This document shows, in pieces, positions 9,241 through 16,674 of a stretch of DNA of 64,000 nt (position 1 is its first letter; each line of letters begins with the position of its first letter). The position numbers and the translations under genes were made by a program. The notes beneath the pieces were generated by a model that was given only the letters and a program-made list of their open reading frames with translations, was not told the origin of the DNA and ran no database searches. The stretch lies in NCBI RefSeq assembly GCF_047303325.1, contig NZ_JBKBEX010000009.1, positions 62,001-126,000 of the forward strand. Reading direction: 5' to 3'. Source of the DNA: Polaromonas sp047303325. GTDB lineage: Bacteria > Pseudomonadota > Gammaproteobacteria > Burkholderiales > Burkholderiaceae_C.

Positions 9241-10131
9241 ATGAAGCTCAGCCTGAGGGGTTTTTCGCGCTTGGTGGAAAACAATGTGGGCAGGCTCTGG
9301 ATGGGGGTGGTTTACCTCTTTCTTTACATCCCGCTGTTTTTCCTCATCGTCTTTTCTTTCAACAGCACGCGGCAGGACGGCGTTTTCACCGGCTTTTCCA
9401 CGCGCTGGTATGAAGCACTACTGGCGGACTCGCGGCTGGTTGAAGGTTTCTTCCTGTCGCTCAAGGTAGCGCTGATCACCGGCACGCTGTCGGTGGTGCT
9501 GGGAACCTTTGCAGCCTTTGTGCTGGTGCGTTACCTGCGCTTTACCGGGCGCACGCTGTTTTACGGGCTGGTCAACGCGCCCCTGGTCATGCCCGAGGTC
9601 ATCATCGGGCTGTCCTTGCTGCTGCTGATGGTGGCGGTGCAACGCGCCGTGGGCTGGCCTGACCGAGGCTTCATCACCATCGTGACCGGCCACACCTTGC
9701 TGGGCATGGCCTACGCAACCGTGGTGGTCCAGTCGCGCCTGAGCGAAATGGACCGCACCCTCGAGGAGGCCGCCATGGACCTGGGCTGCCGGCCCATGCA
9801 GGTGTTTTTCCTGGTGACCCTGCCCAACATCGCGCCGGCTCTGGTGTCAGCCTGGCTGTTGACCTTCACGCTCTCGTTTGACGACGTAGTGATTTCGGAG
9901 TTTTTGTCGGGCCCCGGCGTGACGACCCTGCCGCAGGTGATCTTCAGCTACGCCCGCCGCGGCGTGAACCCGTCGATTTACGCGGCGGCAACGATCCTGA
10001 TCACGGTGGTGTCGCTGGGCATCATCAGCTACAGCATTTATGTGATGCGCCGGCAAAAGCGCCTGGACCGCGAGATCAGCGCGGCGGCTCGACCGGAGCA
10101 GGCTTTTCCAGACCCCGTCCCGGCAAAGTAG
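9241..10131 (+). CDS. potI: polyamine ABC transporter permease (PotI-like)
   Basis: The second permease of the importer, 296 residues, about six membrane segments, with EAA loop EEAAMDLGCRPMQVFFLVTLP and the family stretch LTFTLSFDDVVISEFLSGPG. The start at 9241 was chosen because it follows the potH stop directly; an in-frame upstream ATG at 9211 lies inside potH. Its last 56 bases overlap, tail to tail, the 3' end of the minus-strand DMT transporter gene. Confidence 0.93.
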   Translation: MKLSLRGFSRLVENNVGRLWMGVVYLFLYIPLFFLIVFSFNSTRQDGVFTGFSTRWYEALLADSRLVEGFFLSLKVALITGTLSVVLGTFAAFVLVRYLRFTGRTLFYGLVNAPLVMPEVIIGLSLLLLMVAVQRAVGWPDRGFITIVTGHTLLGMAYATVVVQSRLSEMDRTLEEAAMDLGCRPMQVFFLVTLPNIAPALVSAWLLTFTLSFDDVVISEFLSGPGVTTLPQVIFSYARRGVNPSIYAAATILITVVSLGIISYSIYVMRRQKRLDREISAAARPEQAFPDPVPAK

Positions 10132-11023
10132 CCAGCACCACGCCGGCCAGCGCGATGCCGAAGGCGCCGATCTGGGTGGGGTTCAGTGTTTCGCCCAGCA
10201 CCATGACACCGACCGCGGCGGCGCTGATGGGCAGCAGCACGGCAAACACGCCGGCCTCGTTGGCCGGAATAGTTTTGAGGCCTGTCATCCACAGCCACAC
10301 CGTCCAGACACTGGCGGCCAGCGAATAAAACACCAGCAACAGCCAGAGGGAGGGCGCGACCCCGCTGAAGTCAAAACGCCAGGCCGCCCACAGGCCCAGC
10401 GGCGTGACGAGCGCAAAACCCCAGAGGTTGATCAGGGCCGAAATGCGTTTGGGGCTCAGCACGCCGGTCAGCTTCTTGCCAATCACTGCATAGAAGGCCT
10501 CGCACAGGACCGCGCCCACCAGCAGCAGGTTGCCCAGCCAGGCGTAGCTTGGCGCCAGCTCGGTTTGCGGCGCCGCGGCGGCGTGCCCCGCTGATGGATT
10601 CTTGGCCAGCGACACCAGCGCGATGCCGACCACGGCACAGGCGACCGCGCCCCATACCCGCAGGCTGATGCGCTCGCGCAGGAAAAGCCAGCTCATGAGC
10701 GCGACGGCGGCCGGAATGGAGGCCATGATCACGCCGGCCGCGACGGCGCTGGTCATGCTCACGCCGAACAGCATGCAGAGGGAAAACAGGAAGTTGCCCA
10801 GGAAGGACTCCAGGAACAGCAGGCGAGCGGTTTGCCGGCTCATGGGAGCCTCTCCAGCCGGTTTTTTGAGCCAGCGCAGCATGGCCGCGCCCCCTATGCC
10901 AAAACGCAGCCAGGCGAGCAAAAAGACGGGCAGGGCGGCGACCAGGGGTTTGGACAGCGCGACATAGCTGCCCACCAAAGACATGCTGAGCCCGAGACAG
11001 GTGTAAGCCACAATGCGGTTCAT
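10076..11023 (-). CDS. EamA/DMT-family transporter
   Basis: An inner-membrane transporter of 315 residues with about ten hydrophobic segments in two EamA repeats, typical of the drug/metabolite transporter family. The N-terminus MNRIVAYTCLGLSMSLVGSY and the second-half segment with PISAAAVGVMVLGE support this. The start at 11023 was chosen over an upstream in-frame codon at 11107 because it begins immediately before the first membrane helix. The substrate is unknown. The 3' end overlaps potI by 56 bp on the opposite strand. Upstream it is divergent from a gamma-glutamylcyclotransferase-like gene. Confidence 0.85.
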   Translation of the reverse strand: MNRIVAYTCLGLSMSLVGSYVALSKPLVAALPVFLLAWLRFGIGGAAMLRWLKKPAGEAPMSRQTARLLFLESFLGNFLFSLCMLFGVSMTSAVAAGVIMASIPAAVALMSWLFLRERISLRVWGAVACAVVGIALVSLAKNPSAGHAAAAPQTELAPSYAWLGNLLLVGAVLCEAFYAVIGKKLTGVLSPKRISALINLWGFALVTPLGLWAAWRFDFSGVAPSLWLLLVFYSLAASVWTVWLWMTGLKTIPANEAGVFAVLLPISAAAVGVMVLGETLNPTQIGAFGIALAGVVLATLPGRGLEKPAPVEPPR

Positions 11024-11163
11024 TAAACTGGGAGTTCCTGTTGCAGCGGCCCTGCGGCCCGTCGGTTGCATGGGCCGGCAGGGGATGTCGGCGCAGGCCG
11101 GAATCATGCCTTAGTTTTTCCGGACCGGATCTCCTCACCTTCCGATACCCAGGGTTCCACGCG

Positions 11164-11577
11164 ATGACAACTCTCGACACTCGCCATGTTTTTGTCTACG
11201 GCACCCTGCGCAAAGGGGAAGAGCGTGACATCAACCGCTTGCGGCCCGCGCCGCAGTGGGTGGGGCGGGCCCAGGTGGCCGGCGTCATGCATCATCTGGG
11301 AAGCTACCCAGGCCTGGTGCTAGGCGGGACGGATGTCGTGCGCGGCGAGGTCTATGCCGTGAGCCCCGAGTTGGAGCGGGTGCTCGATGAGATCGAGGAG
11401 GTCTGGCCGCAGCAAACCGGTGAATACACCAAGCGCGAAGTGGTGGTGCAGCTGGACAGCACGCCCCCGCGCGAACTGCTGTGCGTGCTCTATGAAATTT
11501 CGCCGGAGCGCACCCGGGGCAAGCCCGTCATTGCCGGCGGCGACTGGGTGCTGCACCGCACCGGCCGCCAGGCCTGA
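11164..11577 (+). CDS. gamma-glutamylcyclotransferase-like (AIG2/GGCT) family protein
   Basis: A small cytoplasmic enzyme of 137 residues with the fold-defining VFVYGTLRKGE motif near the N-terminus and the later GEVYAVSPELERVLDEIEE stretch, whose acidic residue is the usual catalytic position in the family. Members cleave gamma-glutamyl amines or peptides to 5-oxoproline. The ATG at 11164 fits the family N-terminus; the frame is open further upstream without similarity. It stands alone between the divergent DMT gene and the aceA promoter region. The exact substrate is not predictable. Confidence 0.82.
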   Translation: MTTLDTRHVFVYGTLRKGEERDINRLRPAPQWVGRAQVAGVMHHLGSYPGLVLGGTDVVRGEVYAVSPELERVLDEIEEVWPQQTGEYTKREVVVQLDSTPPRELLCVLYEISPERTRGKPVIAGGDWVLHRTGRQA

Positions 11578-11738
11578 ATTCCAGGGCGCCTGCTGCAAGC
11601 GCGCCAGGTCCCTCTTTGCTCCTGGCTCAACCGCGCTGCTGCTGCGCCGTTTCTGCCCTGCGCGGAGCCGTGCCGCATATTTCACGATCCAATAAATTAA
11701 TTTCACAATGCAAAAATCATAAATGCTGCGCTGCAGAA

Positions 11739-11761
11739 ATATTTCTCAATCCGAGAAATAT
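11739..11761. promoter_or_regulatory. 9-bp inverted repeat upstream of aceA
   Basis: ATATTTCTC (11739-11747) and GAGAAATAT (11753-11761) are perfect inverted repeats separated by five bases. They lie about 60 bp upstream of the likely promoter, so they may be an activator or repressor site. The cognate protein is unknown. Confidence 0.5.
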
Positions 11762-11814
11762 CATTTTGTATTGCGATATTTTATTGGTAGTCCATTGATT
11801 TTATTGAATTTTAT

Positions 11815-11838
11815 TCTTATCTTATATAAGACATAAGA
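11815..11838. promoter_or_regulatory. palindrome overlapping the probable aceA -10 region
   Basis: TCTTATATAAGA (11820-11831) is a perfect 12-bp palindrome. It is flanked by further TCTTAT (11815) and ATAAGA (ending 11838) half-sites, giving nested dyads. The position at the likely core promoter suggests a repressor operator. Confidence 0.55.
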
Positions 11839-11846
11839 GCTTCACA

Positions 11847-11864
11847 AAGTCTTGTAGAAGACTT
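11847..11864. promoter_or_regulatory. 7-bp inverted repeat in the aceA leader
   Basis: AAGTCTT (11847-11853) and AAGACTT (11858-11864) are perfect inverted repeats around GTAG. They fall just downstream of the likely start of transcription, so they could be an operator or a small 5'-UTR hairpin. Confidence 0.5.
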
Positions 11865-11929
11865 AAAGTGAGTCCATCGCAGTCACCACTTTTTCTCTTC
11901 TTCAATTCTTTCAACTCAAGGAGCCCACC

Positions 11930-13249
11930 ATGCCACAAACCCTGACTGAACAACTGAGCCGCGACCAGCAGATTTCCGCCCTCGAAAAAGAATGGGCCAC
12001 CAACCCCCGCTGGAAGGGCATCAAGCGCGGTTACAGCGCGGCCGACGTGGTCCGCCTGCGCGGCTCCTTTCCGATTGAACACACGCTGGCACGCCGCGGT
12101 GCCGAAAAGCTCTGGGACCTGGTCAACAACGAGCCTTACGTGAACTGCCTGGGTGCGCTCACGGGCGGCCAGGCCATGCAGCAGGTCAAGGCCGGCGTCA
12201 AAGCGATTTACCTCTCGGGCTGGCAAGTCGCCGCCGACAACAACAGCTACGCCTCCATGTACCCCGACCAGTCGCTGTACCCGGTCGACTCCGTGCCCAC
12301 CGTGGTTGAGCGCATCAACAACACCTTCCGCCGCGCCGACGAGATCCAGCATTCCAAGGGCATAGACGCCGGCGACAAGGGCTATATCGACAACTTCGCG
12401 CCCATCGTGGCTGATGCCGAAGCCGGTTTCGGCGGCGTGCTCAATGCCTTCGAACTGATGAAGGCCATGATCAAGGCGGGCGCCGCCGGCGTGCACTGGG
12501 AAGACCAGCTCGCCTCGGTCAAGAAATGCGGCCACATGGGCGGCAAGGTGCTGGTGCCTACAGCTGAAGCCGTGCAAAAACTGGTGGCAGCCCGCATGGC
12601 CGCCGACGTTTGCGGTGTGCCCACGCTGGTGATTGCCCGCACCGACGCCGAGGCGGCCGACTTGCTGACCAGCGACTACGACGAAAACGACAAGCCTTTC
12701 ATCACCGGCGAGCGCACGTCCGAAGGCTTCTACAAGACGAAAAAAGGCATTGACCAGGCCATCAGCCGCGCCATCGCCTACGCCCACTACGCCGACCTGG
12801 TGTGGTGCGAAACCGGCACGCCCGACCTGGAGTTCGCCAGGAAATTTGCCGAGGCCGTGCACAAGGTGCACCCCGGCAAACTGCTGGCCTACAACTGCTC
12901 GCCGTCCTTCAACTGGAAGAAAAACCTCGACGACGCGACCATTGCCAAGTTCCAGAAAGAGCTGGGCGCGATGGGCTACAAATACCAGTTCATCACCCTG
13001 GCCGGCATCCACTCGATGTGGTTCAACATGTTCGATTTGGCCCAGGACTACGTCAAACGCGGCATGTCGGCCTATGTCGAGAAGGTGCAGGAGCCTGAAT
13101 TCGCGGCACGCGATCGCGGCTACACCTTTGTGTCGCACCAGCAGGAAGTCGGTACCGGCTACTTCGACGAAGTCACCACGGTGATCCAGGGCGGCAAGTC
13201 CAGCGTGACCGCGCTGACCGGTTCCACCGAAGAAGAGCAGTTCCACTGA
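11930..13249 (+). CDS. aceA: isocitrate lyase
   Basis: Cleaves isocitrate to glyoxylate and succinate, the first step of the glyoxylate shunt, in the cytoplasm. The 439-residue length is standard. The active-site signature KKCGHMGGK lies at about residues 198-206 and carries the catalytic Cys. Substrate-site segments such as SGWQVAADNN, GTPDLEFARKF and AYNCSPSFNW are present. The gene is monocistronic: it has a long AT-rich regulatory region upstream and a strong terminator downstream, and malate synthase is not in the window. The shunt is needed for growth on acetate, fatty acids or PHA-derived acetyl-CoA, which fits the acyl-CoA and PHA genes nearby. Confidence 0.97.
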   Translation: MPQTLTEQLSRDQQISALEKEWATNPRWKGIKRGYSAADVVRLRGSFPIEHTLARRGAEKLWDLVNNEPYVNCLGALTGGQAMQQVKAGVKAIYLSGWQVAADNNSYASMYPDQSLYPVDSVPTVVERINNTFRRADEIQHSKGIDAGDKGYIDNFAPIVADAEAGFGGVLNAFELMKAMIKAGAAGVHWEDQLASVKKCGHMGGKVLVPTAEAVQKLVAARMAADVCGVPTLVIARTDAEAADLLTSDYDENDKPFITGERTSEGFYKTKKGIDQAISRAIAYAHYADLVWCETGTPDLEFARKFAEAVHKVHPGKLLAYNCSPSFNWKKNLDDATIAKFQKELGAMGYKYQFITLAGIHSMWFNMFDLAQDYVKRGMSAYVEKVQEPEFAARDRGYTFVSHQQEVGTGYFDEVTTVIQGGKSSVTALTGSTEEEQFH

Positions 13250-13305
13250 ACTGGTTTCATTCCAACGATTACCCAGACGCTGGAGCCTTCGCGGGCGCAG
13301 CTTTC

Positions 13306-13343
13306 AGCCCGGACAGGACCTTAGGGCCTGTCCGGGCTTTTTT
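13306..13343 (+). terminator. intrinsic terminator of aceA
   Basis: AGCCCGGACAGG (13306-13317) pairs perfectly with CCTGTCCGGGCT (13327-13338), followed by a run of Ts to 13343, 56 bp after the aceA stop. Confidence 0.92.
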
Positions 13344-13417
13344 GCGGGTGCTTTTTGGCGTAGAGTGATGTTTGTTACATAGAACACGACTTTGAACATC
13401 AACTGGAGGAGGCTGCC

Positions 13418-13597
13418 GTGTCGGACTTAACCGTGGGTTTCAAGCGTATTTCCTGTCCCGATTGCGAGGGTTCCGGTGAGCTGCGCATCGAGAGCGAAAA
13501 CATCAACGAACACTTCGAGGTCGAGAAGCAGACCGTTATCACCGAATGCCCGCGTTGCCTGGGCCTGGGCTTTTTGCCGCCGGGCTCGCCGCAATAG
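13418..13597 (+). CDS. small double-CxxCxGxG (DnaJ-like zinc-finger) protein
   Basis: A 59-residue open frame with GTG start at 13418 and a good GGAGGA ribosome site seven bases upstream. It contains CPDCEGSG (Cys13, Cys16) and CPRCLGLG (Cys44, Cys47), the CxxCxGxG repeat that binds zinc in the DnaJ central domain and in anti-TRAP-like proteins. The segment between the pairs is acidic and probably forms beta-strands. No J-domain or other domain is attached. The function is unknown; a small RNA-, protein- or redox-responsive zinc module is plausible. It sits between the aceA terminator and the thrS leader with its own ribosome site, so it is likely a real gene despite its size. Confidence 0.75.
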   Translation: MSDLTVGFKRISCPDCEGSGELRIESENINEHFEVEKQTVITECPRCLGLGFLPPGSPQ

Positions 13598-13650
13598 CGC
13601 CTCGCGCAACGCTGAACCGGCACCGCGGACTGGGTTTTGCCAACCTGCCG

Positions 13651-13656
13651 TAAAAT
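13651..13656 (+). promoter_or_regulatory. probable -10 element of the thrS leader transcript
   Basis: TAAAAT at 13651-13656 is a good -10 match; no convincing -35 lies 16-18 bp upstream. Transcription would start near 13663, almost exactly at the first ATG of the leader frame. Confidence 0.4.
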
Positions 13657-13662
13657 ACGCTC

Positions 13663-13758
13663 ATGCAATCAATCAAGCTGGAAACAGGAAGGATCGCTCG
13701 GGTTATGACACCGCGAACTACGACCTCGTTCGTTTTCTGGAGTCATCCAGGGCGCTAG
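13663..13758 (+). CDS. putative threonine-codon leader peptide of thrS
   Basis: A short open frame ends with TAG at 13756-13758. From the internal ATG at 13705 it reads MTPRTTTSFVFWSHPGR, in which residues 2, 5, 6 and 7 are Thr and use all four Thr codons (ACA, ACT, ACG, ACC). An in-frame ATG at 13663 would give 31 residues and might be leaderless; for the 13705 start, AGGAAGGA lies about 11 bp upstream. A strong terminator hairpin follows at 13822-13848, before the threonyl-tRNA synthetase gene. Clustered codons for the cognate amino acid followed by a terminator are the hallmark of ribosome-mediated attenuation. The role is inferred. Confidence 0.6.
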   Translation: MQSIKLETGRIARVMTPRTTTSFVFWSHPGR

Positions 13759-13821
13759 TCCGCACCCCTCGGTGATTGTTAGCTACATAATTCATAGCTT
13801 AAATCCAAATCCCCCTCCATC

Positions 13822-13848
13822 AAAGCGCGGCATGTTCCGCGCTTTTTT
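13822..13848 (+). terminator. terminator/attenuator hairpin in the thrS leader
   Basis: AAAGCGCGG (13822-13830) pairs with CCGCGCTTT (13837-13845) around a six-base loop, followed by a T-tract. It ends only 31 bp before the thrS ATG. GCGCT at 13752-13756, spanning the end of the leader peptide, can pair with AGCGC (13824-13828) as a candidate antiterminator. Confidence 0.8.
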
Positions 13849-13879
13849 GTTTTCCCATTTTTCCTGAAAAATTCATCCC

Positions 13880-15787
13880 ATGATCCAGATCACGCTCCCC
13901 GATGCCTCCAAGCGCGAATACCCGCAAGCCGTCACGGTTGCCGAAGTTGCCGCCTCGATAGGCGCAGGCCTGGCCAAAGCCGCCTTGGGCGGTAAGGTCG
14001 ACGGCAAGGTGGTGGACACAAGCTACCTGATCGCCAAGGACAGCGCAGTTTCCATCATCACAGCCAAGGATGCTGACGGGTTGGAGATGATCCGCCACTC
14101 CACGGCCCACTTGCTGGCCTATGCCGTGAAGGAGTTGTTTCCGGATGCGCAGGTCACGATTGGCCCGGTGATTGAAAACGGCTTTTTCTACGATTTTTCG
14201 TACAAGCGCCCGTTCACGCCGGAAGACCTGGTCGCGATCGAAAAGCGCATGACGGAACTCGCAGCCAAGGACGAGCCGGTCACGCGCCGCGTGCTGCCGC
14301 GCGACGAGGCCGTGGCGCACTTCAAGAGCATAGGCGAGCACTACAAGGCCGAGATCATCGCCAGCATTCCCGCCAACGAAGACGTCTCGCTCTACCGCGA
14401 GGGCGCCTTCGAAGACCTTTGCCGCGGCCCTCACGTGCCCAGCACGGGCAAGCTGAAATTTTTCAAGCTCATGAAAGTGGCCGGCGCCTACTGGCGCGGC
14501 GACCACCGCAATGAAATGCTCCAGCGCGTCTACGGCACGGCCTGGGCCACCAAGGATGAACTCCAGCAATACCTGACGATGCTGGAGGAGGCCGAAAAGC
14601 GCGACCACCGCAAGCTCGGCAAGGAGCTGGACCTGTTCCATATCGACGACCATGCGCCCGGCCTGGTGTTCTGGCACCCCAAGGGCTGGACGGTCTGGCA
14701 AGGCGTGGAACAGTACATGCGCAAGGTCTACCAGGACAACGGCTACCAGGAGGTCAAGGGCCCGCAAATCATCGACAAGACGCTGTGGGAAAAGACCGGC
14801 CACTGGGACAAGTACCGCGACAACATGTTCACGACCGAGAGCGAAAAGCGCGAATACGCGCTCAAACCCATGAACTGCCCCGGCCACATCCTGATTTTCA
14901 AACAGGGCATCAAGAGCTACCGCGACCTGCCGCTGCGCTACGGCGAGTTCGGCCAGTGCCACCGCAACGAGCCTTCTGGCGGGTTGCACGGCATCATGCG
15001 TGTGCGTGGTTTCACGCAGGACGACGGCCATATCTTCTGCACCGAGGATCAGATCCTCAAGGAATGCGTGGACTACACCACTCTGCTGCAAAAGGTGTAC
15101 GCCGATTTCGGCTTCAAGAACATCATCTACAAGGTCGCTACCCGCCCCGAGGCGCGAATCGGTTCGGACGAGAGCTGGGACAGGGCCGAGCACGCACTGA
15201 TGGAAAGCCTGCGCGCGTCCGGCTGTGAGTTTGAAATCGCCCCCGGCGATGGCGCGTTTTACGGCCCCAAGATCGAATACACGCTGAAAGACGCGATAGG
15301 CCGCCAGTGGCAGTGCGGCACCATGCAAGTCGATTTTTCGATGCCGGAGCGCCTGGATGCCGAATACGTCGGCGAGGACGGCAACCGCCACCGGCCGGTA
15401 ATGCTGCACCGCGCGATTGTGGGTAGCCTGGAGCGTTTTATCGGGATTTTGATCGAGGAACACGCCGGCGCGCTGCCGACCTGGCTGGCCCCAGAGCAGG
15501 TTTCAGTCCTCAATATCACCGATTCGCAGGCCGAATATGCCCGGGAAGTTGCCAAAACGCTGCAAAATCAAGGGCTTAGGGTCAACCTGGACCTGCGCAA
15601 TGAGAAAATTACGTATAAAATACGGGAGCACTCGATGAAAAAGCTGCCTTACATCCTGGTCGTGGGTGACAAGGAGAAGGAAGCCGGATCCGTTGCAGTG
15701 CGCGCCCGGGGTAACAAAGACCTTGGAGTGATGCCTCTTGAAGCCTTCGCTGAAACGATTGCTTCCGACATCGCCAAAAAAGCCTGA
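13880..15787 (+). CDS. thrS: threonyl-tRNA synthetase
   Basis: A class II aminoacyl-tRNA synthetase that charges tRNA-Thr. The 635 residues comprise an N-terminal TGS domain (about 1-60), the editing domain with the HSTAHLLAYAV motif near residue 75, the catalytic core and an anticodon-binding domain (SVLNITDSQAEYA onward). Core landmarks are MNCPGH (zinc-ligand Cys), RYGEFGQCHRNEPSG (motif 2) and MLHRAIVGSLERF (motif 3). No clear Shine-Dalgarno precedes the ATG. It heads the conserved thrS-infC-rpmI-rplT-pheS-pheT-ihfA block and is preceded by the putative attenuator. Confidence 0.97.
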   Translation: MIQITLPDASKREYPQAVTVAEVAASIGAGLAKAALGGKVDGKVVDTSYLIAKDSAVSIITAKDADGLEMIRHSTAHLLAYAVKELFPDAQVTIGPVIENGFFYDFSYKRPFTPEDLVAIEKRMTELAAKDEPVTRRVLPRDEAVAHFKSIGEHYKAEIIASIPANEDVSLYREGAFEDLCRGPHVPSTGKLKFFKLMKVAGAYWRGDHRNEMLQRVYGTAWATKDELQQYLTMLEEAEKRDHRKLGKELDLFHIDDHAPGLVFWHPKGWTVWQGVEQYMRKVYQDNGYQEVKGPQIIDKTLWEKTGHWDKYRDNMFTTESEKREYALKPMNCPGHILIFKQGIKSYRDLPLRYGEFGQCHRNEPSGGLHGIMRVRGFTQDDGHIFCTEDQILKECVDYTTLLQKVYADFGFKNIIYKVATRPEARIGSDESWDRAEHALMESLRASGCEFEIAPGDGAFYGPKIEYTLKDAIGRQWQCGTMQVDFSMPERLDAEYVGEDGNRHRPVMLHRAIVGSLERFIGILIEEHAGALPTWLAPEQVSVLNITDSQAEYAREVAKTLQNQGLRVNLDLRNEKITYKIREHSMKKLPYILVVGDKEKEAGSVAVRARGNKDLGVMPLEAFAETIASDIAKKA

Positions 15788-15882
15788 TTTTTGACAAAAT
15801 TGTTGATGAATTTGGCCTGTCGTCCTTACAGGACGGGTGCGAGCCGCTATAGCTTTTATAGCAAGAGTTAAAGGATAGAACC

Positions 15883-16488
15883 ATCGCTACTGAATTTCGT
15901 GACCGCCGTCACCGTGAAGAACGCAAGCACCGCTTGAACCGTGAAATCATGGCCCCCGAAGTGCGTCTGACCGGGCCGGACAATGAGCCTTTAGGCATTG
16001 TCAGCATCGCGGAGGCCTTGCGCCTGGCAGGTGAAGCCGACGTTGACCTTGTTGAAATCTCCCCCACGGCGGTTCCGCCCGTGTGCAGGTTGATGGATTA
16101 CGGCAAGTTCAAGTACGCCGAGCAGAAGAAGGCGGCGGAAGCGAAGTCCAAGCAAAAAGTGATCGAGATCAAGGAAGTCAAATTCCGGCCCGGCACTGAC
16201 GATGGGGACTACAACATCAAATTGCGCAACATCAAGCGCTTTTTGGAAGAGGGCGACAAGTGCAAGATCACCTTGCGCTTTCGCGGCCGCGAAATCACGC
16301 ACCAGGAACTGGGCTTGGCCCTGCTGGCGCGGATTCGCGATGAATTGGCGGATTTGATTGTGGTGGAGCAGTTCCCCAAGCTTGAAGGCAGGCAGATGGT
16401 CATGATGATCGCGCCGGGCCGCAAGAAGCCCGGCGGCAAGCCGGCAGCGGAAACTGCGGCAGCACCGGCGCCCTCGGCCACGGCCTGA
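15883..16488 (+). CDS. infC: translation initiation factor IF-3, with ATC start codon
   Basis: IF-3 binds the 30S subunit, prevents premature 50S joining and discriminates against non-canonical start codons. The frame from the ATC at 15883 gives 201 residues beginning (M)ATEFRDRRHREERKHRLN, the expected IF-3 N-terminus, with AAGG eight bases upstream. No ATG, GTG or TTG occurs in frame before a TTG at 15934, which would cut the N-terminal domain. Landmarks include DLVEISPTAVPPVCRLMDYG, KEVKFRPG and RFRGREITHQELG. The C-terminus has an Ala/Pro-rich extension. E. coli infC uses ATT for autoregulation, so ATC here probably serves the same purpose. A small GCTATA/TATAGC hairpin (15846-15862) lies just before the ribosome site. 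Confidence 0.93.
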   Translation: MATEFRDRRHREERKHRLNREIMAPEVRLTGPDNEPLGIVSIAEALRLAGEADVDLVEISPTAVPPVCRLMDYGKFKYAEQKKAAEAKSKQKVIEIKEVKFRPGTDDGDYNIKLRNIKRFLEEGDKCKITLRFRGREITHQELGLALLARIRDELADLIVVEQFPKLEGRQMVMMIAPGRKKPGGKPAAETAAAPAPSATA

Positions 16489-16594
16489 GGTTAGCCAGAA
16501 GAGATACGGGTTTGCCGGATTGGTCCGGCGGGCCGTTGAGGGGATGCCGCAAGGCGTTTCCTGTGAGGGTAGGCGACAAGCCTGCTTTCCGAAA

Positions 16595-16674
16595 GCGACG
16601 GGGTTAAAGCCGTCGCGACCAGCGGATGTTGCAAAACATTCGCCGGCAGTGGCAAGTGTCATCACTGGCCACTG
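16595..16674 (+). promoter_or_regulatory. structured leader between infC and rpmI
   Basis: The 261-bp gap before rpmI contains strong stem-loops. GCGACGG (16595-16601) pairs with CCGTCGC (16610-16616), and CAGTGGC (16647-16653) with GCCACTG (16668-16674). A weaker stem lies around GATGTT/ACATTC (16625-16641). In E. coli, ribosomal protein L20 represses rpmI-rplT translation by binding a leader RNA; this leader may do the same. No gene is visible in the gap. The regulatory role is inferred from position and foldability. Confidence 0.45.

Larger units (their letters stand above)
11578..11929 (+). promoter_or_regulatory. AT-rich upstream regulatory region of aceA
   Basis: A 352-bp gap that contains no convincing gene. 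From about 11690 to 11840 it is strikingly AT-rich against the GC-rich surroundings and carries three separate dyads, listed individually. A possible promoter is TTGAAT (11804-11809) with TATAAG (11825-11830), 15-bp spacing, so the -10 would fall within the central palindrome. An AAGGAG ribosome site sits at 11918-11923, before the aceA ATG. The promoter call is an inference from spacing and composition. Confidence 0.6.

Noticed and set aside
11690..11840. AT-rich island as a mobile-element or phage attachment remnant
   Set aside because: No tRNA, integrase, direct-repeat pair or transposase nearby; the dyads fit promoter DNA of aceA better.
13476..13775. 99-codon open frame across the zinc-finger gene and thrS leader
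   Set aside because: Its frame scrambles the CxxCxGxG gene, has no ribosome site and shows no conserved pattern.
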